From CAZLPZ01 sp964607245 (GTDB lineage Bacteria; Pseudomonadota; Alphaproteobacteria; Micavibrionales; Micavibrionaceae): a stretch of DNA of 64,000 nucleotides. The stretch spans positions 1 to 64,000 of the forward strand of contig CAZSIB010000006.1 of assembly GCA_964607245.1 (NCBI GenBank), in the 5' to 3' direction. The position numbers and the translations under genes were made by a program. The first letter of the stretch is position 1. Each line of letters begins with the position of its first letter. The notes under the pieces are model-generated. The model was not told where the DNA came from, made no database searches, and was given only the letters and a program-made list of their open reading frames with translations. Positions 16,578-24,553 of this stretch are shown here, piece after piece.

Positions 16578-16583
16578 TCCTCG

Positions 16584-17459
16584 ATGACCATGTATCCGGA
16601 ATCGACACGCCGACTTCTTGACCATCTGGAGGCGATGTCGGGCATGATCCGACGCGCGGCAATGGCGGCGGGATCTGTGATCATGGATCATTACGACCCG
16701 TCGGGATTTCACGGGGCGCTCACGTTCAAAGAGGACCAAAGCCCGGTGACGGCCGCCGATCTTGCCGCCGACCGTGTGATTTCGGATTTCTTAGGTGCGC
16801 ATTTTCCCGGCATCCCCGTGATCAGCGAAGAACAAATCGACCAGATCGATCATGACCATTTACGCGCAACCGATCATTACTGGCTTGTTGATCCACTGGA
16901 CGGCACGCGCGCCTTTGCGCGGGGTGAGCGGGATTTCACCGTCAATATCGCACTCATCCATCATGACACTCCCATTTTGGGCGTCATCTATGCCCCAGCG
17001 CTTGAAGAAGGCTTTACAGGGATCAACGCCCCCGATCAAAAAATAGCCATACGGTTTCGTGACGACGGCCCCGATGACGCGGTCACGGTCCGCGCGATTC
17101 CCCAAAATGGCCTGACGGTGCTCACCAGCCAAACAGGCACGTTAAGCCCCTATACCCTGGCGCTCATGGATCAGATTAAAATCAACAAACATATCAAGCG
17201 CAGCTCGTCGATTAAATTTGCCGACGTCGCGGCGGGCCGCGCCGATCTTGTCGTCACGACACGCCATGTCAGTTATTGGGATTCGGCGGCGGGCGATGCC
17301 CTTATTCGCGCGGCGGGCGGGCACGTCATTCGGTTTGATGGTACCCCCGTCACCTATGACCGCACCTGCCCGACCCTCGATAATCATGGTATCGTGGCCT
17401 GCGGGGATTTGGGTTACTTTTCTCCTGTCCTTCAAAGCATTCTGGAGCGTGCATCATGA
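16584..17459 (+). CDS. cysQ: 3'(2'),5'-bisphosphate nucleotidase
   Basis: A 291-residue inositol-phosphatase-fold enzyme that removes the 3' phosphate of PAP, a by-product of sulfate assimilation. Metal-binding segments are visible as EDQSPVTAADLAAD, the ISEEQ glutamates, and VDPLDGTRAFARG; the last motif is SYWDSAAGDALIRAAGG. The start is ATG 16584 or 16590; neither has a clear RBS. Its stop overlaps the prmB start (ATGA). Other family members (inositol monophosphatase) are less likely given the motif set. Confidence 0.88.
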   Translation: MTMYPESTRRLLDHLEAMSGMIRRAAMAAGSVIMDHYDPSGFHGALTFKEDQSPVTAADLAADRVISDFLGAHFPGIPVISEEQIDQIDHDHLRATDHYWLVDPLDGTRAFARGERDFTVNIALIHHDTPILGVIYAPALEEGFTGINAPDQKIAIRFRDDGPDDAVTVRAIPQNGLTVLTSQTGTLSPYTLALMDQIKINKHIKRSSSIKFADVAAGRADLVVTTRHVSYWDSAAGDALIRAAGGHVIRFDGTPVTYDRTCPTLDNHGIVACGDLGYFSPVLQSILERAS

Positions 17460-18367
17460 CAACGCCCGCGTTCGATCCCGATCACATTGCCCAACATCTT
17501 GAAACAGTGCGCGATTATATCCGCTTTGCCGCGAGTGCTTTTGAAAAGGCCAACCTGACCTATGGGCACGGCACCGCAAATGCAGTGGATGAAGCGTTTT
17601 TTATGGTTCTGGATACACTGGACCTGCCGCTTGATGCCCCGGATCCTTTTTTAGCGGCGCGCTTAATGCCCGATGAACGCCGACGTGTTGCGGCCCATAT
17701 TCTGGCCCGCATCACGACGCGCAAACCGGCGCCCTATATCCTGGGGCGCGCGTATATCCAGGGATATCCCTTTACTGTGACCGAGGATGTGATCGTCCCA
17801 CGCTCGTACTTGGGCGAGATTTTGTTTTCAGGCGGGCTTGTTGATCTGCTGCCCTTTGGTGAAGATGTGTCGCAAATCACGCGCATTCTCGATTTATGCA
17901 CGGGGTCAGGATGCCTTGCGATTTTAGCCGCGCAAGTGTTCCCGGACGCCCAGATCGACGCGGTTGACCTGTCACCCGCAGCACTGCGCATTGCCGAAAA
18001 AAATGTAGATGATTACGGCCTGAATAACCGGATCCAGCTTTATGAAGGGGATCTTTTCACGCCCCTTGGTGAAAATAAATATGACTTAATCTTGAGTAAC
18101 CCACCCTATGTCAGTACAGAGCGCGTTAAAAATTTTCCGCCCGAATATGCGGCGGAACCGGTCATGGCGCATGCCGGCGGCGATGACGGGATCTCCCTGG
18201 TTACGCGTATTTTAAATGCCGCGCCGCGCTATTTAACGCCGTCAGGTGGATTACTTTGTGAAGTCGGACAAACGCGCGCCGCGATCGAGGCCGTGTTTCC
18301 GGACCTGGATCTCACCTGGGTCGATACCACCCACGCCCAAAGCGAAGTGTTCTGGACGCGGTTTTAG
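17456..18367 (+). CDS. prmB: Ribosomal protein L3 N5-glutamine methyltransferase
   Basis: A 303-residue SAM-dependent methyltransferase that methylates a glutamine of ribosomal protein L3. SAM motif I is ILDLCTGSGCLAI; the catalytic NPPY motif is SNPPYVS. The N-terminal region (TYGHGTANAVDEAFFMVLDTL) is characteristic of PrmB rather than PrmC, which acts on release factors. It overlaps cysQ by four bases and converges on a large - strand gene ten bases away. Confidence 0.92.
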   Translation: MTTPAFDPDHIAQHLETVRDYIRFAASAFEKANLTYGHGTANAVDEAFFMVLDTLDLPLDAPDPFLAARLMPDERRRVAAHILARITTRKPAPYILGRAYIQGYPFTVTEDVIVPRSYLGEILFSGGLVDLLPFGEDVSQITRILDLCTGSGCLAILAAQVFPDAQIDAVDLSPAALRIAEKNVDDYGLNNRIQLYEGDLFTPLGENKYDLILSNPPYVSTERVKNFPPEYAAEPVMAHAGGDDGISLVTRILNAAPRYLTPSGGLLCEVGQTRAAIEAVFPDLDLTWVDTTHAQSEVFWTRF

Positions 18368-18376
18368 GCGATTAAC

Positions 18377-21300
18377 TTAACCGGGCGCGACGACCAACCG
18401 GCCTGTCAATAGATCACCAACGGAAAGATCTTTACCCTCTGGAATGCGACATTCAAGTTCCGGCGCACCGTTGATGATCTTGCCCGTTGCCATACAACCT
18501 TTCAGCTTATCAAACAACTGGACCAGGCGGCTTGGGGATGGGTCCGGCTTTTTCACCAATTCCGCTGGCAAGGGTTTCTCAACGACCGGTTCAATCGGCG
18601 TCACCGTTTCACGAATGACCATTTGCTCGTTCAAGCGCTTTGTAATCGCGTTCGCTTCTTCAATCCGGGCGAGACGCGCCGCATTTGCTTTCTCAGCTGC
18701 CGCCGGAGCATCCACTGCTGGCGTCGCTGCGGGTGTCGCAGGCGCTTGTGGCGCAGACGGTGCCTGAACCGCCGCAGGGACTTGTGCCGTTGGCGCAGCG
18801 GGTGTTGCCGCCGCAGGGTTAGAAGACGCTGCGGGAACCGCAGGCTTCGAAACAGGAGCCGATACATTTTGTGCAGGCGCCGGTGCCGATGCCACCGGTT
18901 CAGGTGTCACAGGAACAGCCGACGCCGAAACCGCCGGAGCAGAAGGCGCAACAGGCGCAGGTGCTGCCGCAGGAACCGATGCTGCGGGCGATGCCACTGG
19001 CGAAACCGGGACAGGCGCCGGCGCCGGTGCCCGTAAATGTTCCGCCACGGCGTTAAAGGCAGAAGACGCCCCAAGACCCAAAGCACCGCCAAAGGCCGCC
19101 GATAACGTGCTCGAAAGGCCGCGTGCCGCGTGTTTCTTAAATGCTTCCATCACACCATAGTTTTGGCCCGCGCGATGATCTTTACGCCATTCAAGCCCCA
19201 TGCGCACCACCCCGGTCGTGAGCGCCGTTGCGGCCAAAAGGCCCAGGGCCGGCACAGCGGCACTTCCCGCGGCCATCGCCAAACCCGCGCGTACGGCTGT
19301 GGTGGCCGCAAAGCCAATCCCGGCATCGATGAAATATTCTTTGGCCTGGGTGCGCGCGGCCGTCCGCACATCGTCATCTTGGCTGAAACATTCCTTGGCC
19401 ATTTGCTTTTGCTGACGCAATCCAGCCATAAAGGCGCCCGGAAATCCTTTCAAATACTGCGCCGTTTTGGTCATGAGGGCAGATGCCACCAGCGCAACGC
19501 CAACGCCCGACCCCGTGGGTTCGATGGGCTGCGGGGTTGGATTGACAGGCTGCGGCGCCGGAATCTCGGTAATCGGCAGCGGCCTTAATGGGTAAACCCG
19601 TGGGCAATCATGGGCCTCATAGGCTCCATCCGGGTTCTCCTCATACCACGATAAAGGACGGTGAGCAGGATTGGCAAGCTCAGACCGTGCGGATTCGATA
19701 GATGGAAGATAAAAACTTTCAACATACTGTTGAGATTCATCGACTCGTCTTAATTGCTTTTTCTTATCCTTATCAGAATCCGCGATCGCGTTAATTGCAG
19801 AGCGCTGCGCATCAAAAAATGCAACCATCCGCTCGGGCAAGCGTGGCGTTTCATCCTCTGGCGCGGGTGCCGGGAAAACCTTGTTCGCCACCTTCTGCCA
19901 CGCGGTTTGAAGCGCAGTGACACCACGACCCACCGTCTCGCGCACGCCCGCAAAAAACGGCTTGCGTTCAAACAGATGATCGTCATCAAGTGCGCTATAT
20001 AACCCCTCGTGAAGTCCTTGGGGTGCCCTCTCCGGGCCATTTTTCCATGTATCGACCCATTCCTGATCCTCTGGACGTAATTTTTGACGTGCGGCTTCCT
20101 CCGCCGCTGCTTGTTCGCGCGCCAAGCGTTCTTTTTCATCATCTGGCGCATTACCCGCTGGCAAATCACCTGTCAATCCATCGGTGATCAGATCATTGGC
20201 TCCTGTCCCAGAAGGTTCATCACCCCCCGGCACAACGTTTAAAATATCGTTATTGGGTGCTTCGGCAGATGGAGCGTCCGCAGGCACCGGGCCATCGCCC
20301 GACCATAACAATGATCCAGAGTCTACATCTGGCTCAACCGTATCCGGGAAATCAATCTCCAGATCAACCGCCGCGGCCGGAACCTCAGGAACGGGGGAAG
20401 GTGCAGGTGGCGCGGGTGGTGTCACCGGGGTATCCGTCACAAATAAATTTAAAAACTGAGCCAGCCGGTCAGCATCATCGGGGGACATGTCCTGTCCCGG
20501 CGTTTTAATATAGCCAAGATTTTGTTCAACATGCGTAAGAATATCCGGAGACAAGCGCTCTGAATTCCGCACTTCATCCGGCGCGGGAGGCCTGTAGTCT
20601 GGATTTAACGCAATCTGAAATTCGTCCTCTTCCGAAAGAGAATCAGCGGGCAAAACAGGCGCAGGCGGGGGAGAGGCAGGCACAGCGGCCGCAATATCTA
20701 TCCCTTCCGGAAAAGTCTTCAACCCGGCTTGTTCGGCCTGTTCGATCGCCGTTTGAATCAGGCCATCAGGCGCGGCGTCCAAAGGAACGGGCCCGGAATT
20801 TGCACCATCGCCGTCATGGCCCGTACCGACACGGCCGATTGTCACGGTCATTTCTTCGGGTGCAGGGGCCGGCTGGGGTGTTGGTTGTTGGGGTGTTACG
20901 GTCATATCATCCTCTACCCCTGCAATTTGTTCTGGTTCTTCCGATACAGTGGGTACCTGTAATTCACCCGGAACAGCAGGCGTTGTCAATGGGTCGACCG
21001 CCGCAGCCGCGTTTTCCCGTAAATGCGCGGGGCAATCGTCACCCAAAATTTCGTCAAGTGTCTTTCCCTTATACCAATAGTCAAAGCGCGTTGTGAGACT
21101 ATCATTTGGAATACGCGAAGGGCGAGTTTCGGCACGACCGGCGGGTACACCACCCTCTACACGCGCACCAATAATCGTACTTGCCAGTCCAATTTTTAAA
21201 GCGTCCTTGATTTCATCCGGAACGGGGCGTCCCCGACGATCCTGCGCACGTTTGGCTTCGGGTGTATCCGCATCAATTCTTTTAGCCACAAGGATTTTGT

Positions 21301-21418
21301 TCTCCGGCTCAAGCCGTTTTGCCCCTTTGGTACCCACTACTTCCCGTCCCTCTTGAAGCGCTTTTGTAGCGTCGTTGCTATAAACACCCCCAAGTGGCAG
21401 ATTATTTCCCTTTGGCAT
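18377..21418 (-). CDS. Very large Pro/Ala-rich membrane-associated protein
   Basis: A 1013-residue protein with no family I recognise. The first ~120 residues are charged and globular-looking, followed by ~400 residues rich in Pro, Asp and Glu. A segment at about 640-800 contains three hydrophobic stretches (such as ALVASALMTK, AVPALGLLAATALTTG and FGGALGLGASSAF). Then comes a ~130-residue Ala/Pro/Val low-complexity tract, and a 100-residue C-terminus ending GRLVVAPG. ATG 21418 has GAGGGA seven bases upstream; a GTG at 21424 also fits. There is no signal peptide. The layout (globular ends, hydrophobic middle) is seen in translocated effectors and in surface scaffolds; either is speculation. 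Confidence 0.75.
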   Translation of the reverse strand: MPKGNNLPLGGVYSNDATKALQEGREVVGTKGAKRLEPENKILVAKRIDADTPEAKRAQDRRGRPVPDEIKDALKIGLASTIIGARVEGGVPAGRAETRPSRIPNDSLTTRFDYWYKGKTLDEILGDDCPAHLRENAAAAVDPLTTPAVPGELQVPTVSEEPEQIAGVEDDMTVTPQQPTPQPAPAPEEMTVTIGRVGTGHDGDGANSGPVPLDAAPDGLIQTAIEQAEQAGLKTFPEGIDIAAAVPASPPPAPVLPADSLSEEDEFQIALNPDYRPPAPDEVRNSERLSPDILTHVEQNLGYIKTPGQDMSPDDADRLAQFLNLFVTDTPVTPPAPPAPSPVPEVPAAAVDLEIDFPDTVEPDVDSGSLLWSGDGPVPADAPSAEAPNNDILNVVPGGDEPSGTGANDLITDGLTGDLPAGNAPDDEKERLAREQAAAEEAARQKLRPEDQEWVDTWKNGPERAPQGLHEGLYSALDDDHLFERKPFFAGVRETVGRGVTALQTAWQKVANKVFPAPAPEDETPRLPERMVAFFDAQRSAINAIADSDKDKKKQLRRVDESQQYVESFYLPSIESARSELANPAHRPLSWYEENPDGAYEAHDCPRVYPLRPLPITEIPAPQPVNPTPQPIEPTGSGVGVALVASALMTKTAQYLKGFPGAFMAGLRQQKQMAKECFSQDDDVRTAARTQAKEYFIDAGIGFAATTAVRAGLAMAAGSAAVPALGLLAATALTTGVVRMGLEWRKDHRAGQNYGVMEAFKKHAARGLSSTLSAAFGGALGLGASSAFNAVAEHLRAPAPAPVPVSPVASPAASVPAAAPAPVAPSAPAVSASAVPVTPEPVASAPAPAQNVSAPVSKPAVPAASSNPAAATPAAPTAQVPAAVQAPSAPQAPATPAATPAVDAPAAAEKANAARLARIEEANAITKRLNEQMVIRETVTPIEPVVEKPLPAELVKKPDPSPSRLVQLFDKLKGCMATGKIINGAPELECRIPEGKDLSVGDLLTGRLVVAPG

Positions 21419-21524
21419 CTTCACATCCCTCTCTGGTTATCGAAATTTTTGGATGCGCCAATTATTATCAAAAAATTAAAGTTTATGCAAATAAAAAATA
21501 TAGTTAATGTTCTGTAAATTTTTA

Positions 21525-21553
21525 TTGACAGAATGCTGATTTTCTGGCATAAC
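21525..21553 (+). promoter_or_regulatory. Sigma70-like promoter of the glycine-repeat gene
   Basis: TTGACA at 21525-21530 and CATAAC at 21548-21553 are 17 bases apart, about 60 bases before the start codon at 21617. The -35 is a perfect consensus, and the surrounding DNA is AT-rich. Confidence 0.6.
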
Positions 21554-21616
21554 AGACGGCAGTTCCAGAAATTTAGGATTTTTTAACGTTTAACCAACCA
21601 GCAAAGGGTGATGAAA

Positions 21617-22597
21617 ATGGATCGTTTGAACAGAATTTTGGCGCAAGTAACGGTGGCGGGCGCGGCAGGTTTGGCCGCCGTGAGTGGTGCCGGGGCAACC
21701 GGAACCACGGGACCGGGTGGTGATACAATTCCCCATTGTTCCACCTGTGATCCGAACAACCCCGGTATCCCTGGGACGGTCAATAACGGTGGTAATGGCG
21801 GTACAGGCGGCCAAGGTGGTACAGGCGGTCAGGGAGGTACAGGCGGCCAAGGTGGCGCGGGTGGTGTCGGTCAGGGTGGCGCGGGTGGTGTCGGCAACGG
21901 ATATGGCGGTAATGCCGAAGGTGGCGTTGGTAATGGATACGGCGGCAGTGTTAACGTCCAAGGCACCAAAATCCCGCGTTTTACCATTGGTCTTGGCCTT
22001 GGCGGTGCGCAAGCCTATGCGCGCAGCGTTGCCGGATTGCATCGGTGTAAAGATGACAAATCGAGTGGCTGGAATCTTCTTGGGGTTTTTGCAAACACAG
22101 ATGGCGAAACAAAAACAGACCAAAAATGTTTAAACCGAGAACTGAATATTGAAGAAAAAGCGGTCGTTTGTCAGGTCGCAAGCCAAGCATTGCATCACCC
22201 GGATAAATTGATTATGGCAAACGCCATGAACGCCCTGGGCGAAGTTTGTGATAAGGGTTTTGCAACAGCCCTTGACACGACCAAAGCGAATTTCAACACC
22301 TGCGCCGCCAAGGGCCAGACGATGAATGTCGTGGGTGTTTGTGAGGGCAAGCCTGTTGCTCTAACCCCTGCCATTCCGGCTCCGGTTGTTACGCCTGCTG
22401 CGACCGCGGCATCTGCCCCGGCCGCCGCCCCTATGCCATCGGCACCAAAGGCAGCTCCGAGAAAGTCTGTTGCCAAAAAACCCTTTACCGGATGCGCCTT
22501 GCGTGTTGAAAGCAAAAACACTTGCACACCGGAACAAAAAAATGCCGCAGCCAAAGCAGCGCTTGATACTTTGAATGCGCCAAAACCCGGAAAATAA
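21617..22597 (+). CDS. Secreted glycine-repeat protein
   Basis: A 326-residue protein with an N-terminal signal sequence (AQVTVAGAAGLAAVSGAGA). Residues about 55-115 are a tandem Gly-rich repeat of GGxGG units (GGTGGQGG, GGAGGVGQ, GGVGNGYGG), then a ~120-residue cysteine-containing domain, an Ala/Pro linker, and a C-terminal CALRVESKNTC segment. The start chosen is ATG 21617, with AAAGGG eight bases upstream; ATG 21611 and GTG 21608 are in frame. Six or more cysteines suggest disulfides in the periplasm or outside the cell. The family is not recognised; a surface or matrix role is plausible. Confidence 0.75.
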   Translation: MDRLNRILAQVTVAGAAGLAAVSGAGATGTTGPGGDTIPHCSTCDPNNPGIPGTVNNGGNGGTGGQGGTGGQGGTGGQGGAGGVGQGGAGGVGNGYGGNAEGGVGNGYGGSVNVQGTKIPRFTIGLGLGGAQAYARSVAGLHRCKDDKSSGWNLLGVFANTDGETKTDQKCLNRELNIEEKAVVCQVASQALHHPDKLIMANAMNALGEVCDKGFATALDTTKANFNTCAAKGQTMNVVGVCEGKPVALTPAIPAPVVTPAATAASAPAAAPMPSAPKAAPRKSVAKKPFTGCALRVESKNTCTPEQKNAAAKAALDTLNAPKPGK

Positions 22598-22626
22598 GCT
22601 GGCCCAATAACCCTTTAAACTGACTT

Positions 22627-22650
22627 GGATCCCCGTTTTTTCGGTGATCC
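22627..22650 (+). terminator. Hairpin after the glycine-repeat gene, weak terminator
   Basis: GGATCCCCG (22627-22635) and CGGTGATCC (22642-22650) pair over nine bases with one mismatch around a T6 loop. Only a short T-containing run follows (GTCTTTG), so termination would be partial. Confidence 0.35.
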
Positions 22651-22680
22651 GTCTTTGAAAACAAAAAAGGAATGTGATCC

Positions 22681-23145
22681 ATGTCGATGAACTTGTCACG
22701 TACCTATCGCCTTGCCGCGGCGTCTATGGCGCTCGTCGCGCTTCAGGCCTGCACAACCGTTCAGATTGTTGAAAAGCCTGTTTATGATGAAAAATCATTC
22801 CAGGCCTTGAATACCGCTGAACGGATCAAGGTTGTGTCGGCGCTGGCGGAAAGCCTTGCCTATTTTCGAAAAATCGGGGATACGGCCAACGTGCGCGCTC
22901 AAACGGCGTATTTAAATACCTATTTGCAACAGATCGACCCGAAGGCGTTAGAAGCGGCCAATATGACGCGCGCGACATTGGGCCTTGAAGATCAGGCGGC
23001 AAAAAACACCACCTTCACCTTTCAAATCACCGCGATTGATCAAGAAAAAGGTACGTTTAGAATGGCTGCCCCTGCGCCTGTCCCCGCCTCTGGTGCGGCA
23101 TCGGCCCCAGCCCGCGCTGCCTCGGCCCCGGCACCGGCGAAGTAA
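22681..23145 (+). CDS. Small lipoprotein
   Basis: A 154-residue protein with a signal peptide ending in the lipobox LQAC, so the cysteine near residue 21 would be lipidated. A helical domain follows (ERIKVVSALAESLAYFRKIG), then an Ala/Pro-rich tail. AAAAAAGGA lies upstream of ATG 22681; ATG 22687 is an alternative. It follows the glycine-repeat gene on the same strand. It may be an accessory of that protein or of the envelope; family unknown. Confidence 0.75.
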   Translation: MSMNLSRTYRLAAASMALVALQACTTVQIVEKPVYDEKSFQALNTAERIKVVSALAESLAYFRKIGDTANVRAQTAYLNTYLQQIDPKALEAANMTRATLGLEDQAAKNTTFTFQITAIDQEKGTFRMAAPAPVPASGAASAPARAASAPAPAK

Positions 23146-23147
23146 TC

Positions 23148-24551
23148 CTATTCGGATATAACCGCCGCGGCCACATCGCGGGCAAAGTTTGGGAGCAAGG
23201 GATCGCGCCCGCCCACAATCAAAATCACATCGCCGACTTGCGCTTTCTCACGAACTGCTCCGATAAAATCGGATCGGTCAGCAAGCGCAATCGCGCGTGT
23301 TCCCTTGGCCTTTAGATCATTCACCAAATCACTGGACGCGATATCGTGTGCGGCCGTCCCCCCGGCATAATAAATGGGGGCGATGTATAGTTGATCGCTG
23401 GGGCCAAGGACGCGCGCGAACATCTCGACCAGATCATGCCGCATAAACCGTGTGGGCCCAAACCCATGCGGTTGATAGCAAATCAGCAAACGTTGCCCCC
23501 GCAAATGCGCGGCCCCAATGACAGCCCCAATTTTAATGGGGTTATGCGCATAGTCATCGACCACGCAAATTCCCCCTTGATCGGCAATAATATCAAACCG
23601 CCGGGCGACCCCTTGATAGGTCGTAAGCGCCGCTGCGGCGTGTGGAACCGAAAGCCCCATTGTCTGCACCACCGCCAGAGCGGCGGCGGCGTTATCGACA
23701 TTATGCCGTCCCGGCAGATTCAGATGCACGGGCACATCGCCAAAAGAGAAATCCGATTCAGTCGGGCCGAGGTTGATTTTTGAGATACGATAGGCCGGAT
23801 CGGGTGCGGTCTCGCCAAAGACACGGGCCGTCCCCCGTAACGGTGCCAGCGCCGGATCATCCGAAATCACACAAGCGCGGCGGCAATTTTTTTGAAAGGA
23901 AACAAGCGCCGGCAGCATATTTTCGGGTTCGTCATGATCGCGTTGAAGATTTAAAATCACGCCGATCTCGGGCGTATACCCGGCAATCCCCTTGTCGCTT
24001 TCATCGGCTTCAATGACCAGAGGGCCCGTGCCAAACGCCGCATTTCCGGGTGCCCCGGCCCGACGCAAGGATTTAAGTTCCGCCCCAGAGATGAGCGATG
24101 GATCGGCGCCCAACGTCTGTAAGATGTCAAAAACCATCGCCGTCACGGTCGATTTCCCACTGGTCCCGGTAATCGCAATGGCTGGATACGCGCGGTAATG
24201 CGCGGCAAGCCAATCGGCCCGGGTGATGACCGGAATGCTGCGCGCCACCGCTGCAGCATAATCAGGGACGGTTTTTTCAATCGCGGCCGAAACGACAACC
24301 GCACGTGCGCCCATTACGCCCGATCCATCTTGCGGAAAAATCGAGATGCCGCGGGCGATAAACGCATCACGTTGTTCTAAATTTCGTCCCGCATCAAACC
24401 CGCGGTCCGATCCCGATGTGGCGGCACCCGACAGTGCGCGAAAATCGGCATACGCACTCATCCCCGTGCCACCGATACCGACAAAATGAACCCGCGCGGT
24501 TTTATCCCGCATCAACGCATCAATATCTGTGGCACCAAAAATTTCTGTCAT
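23148..24551 (-). CDS. Mur ligase (UDP-N-acetylmuramate--alanine ligase type)
   Basis: A 467-residue Mur ligase of the MurC/Mpl group. The N-terminal Rossmann segment is VHFVGIGGTGMSAYA, the ATP loop is AITGTSGKSTVTA (about 125), a carboxylate segment is IEADESD, and the C-terminal domain has VVDDYAHNP. MurC adds L-alanine to UDP-MurNAc; Mpl recycles the tripeptide. The ATG follows the PBP1A stop by two bases, so the two are co-translated, which is not the usual dcw-cluster context for murC. The Rossmann N-domain and length fit either; I cannot tell a second MurC from Mpl. Confidence 0.85.
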   Translation of the reverse strand: MTEIFGATDIDALMRDKTARVHFVGIGGTGMSAYADFRALSGAATSGSDRGFDAGRNLEQRDAFIARGISIFPQDGSGVMGARAVVVSAAIEKTVPDYAAAVARSIPVITRADWLAAHYRAYPAIAITGTSGKSTVTAMVFDILQTLGADPSLISGAELKSLRRAGAPGNAAFGTGPLVIEADESDKGIAGYTPEIGVILNLQRDHDEPENMLPALVSFQKNCRRACVISDDPALAPLRGTARVFGETAPDPAYRISKINLGPTESDFSFGDVPVHLNLPGRHNVDNAAAALAVVQTMGLSVPHAAAALTTYQGVARRFDIIADQGGICVVDDYAHNPIKIGAVIGAAHLRGQRLLICYQPHGFGPTRFMRHDLVEMFARVLGPSDQLYIAPIYYAGGTAAHDIASSDLVNDLKAKGTRAIALADRSDFIGAVREKAQVGDVILIVGGRDPLLPNFARDVAAAVISE

Positions 24552-24553
24552 GC

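Noticed and set aside
18623..19036. Cys/Arg-rich plus-strand ORF opposite the Pro/Ala-rich protein
   Set aside because: It is the reverse reading of Ala/Pro codons in the low-complexity tract; the composition is an artefact.
21790..21960. Short tandem repeats resembling an array
   Set aside because: They are in-frame GGxGG codon repeats inside a gene, without constant repeat length or unique spacers, so not a CRISPR array.
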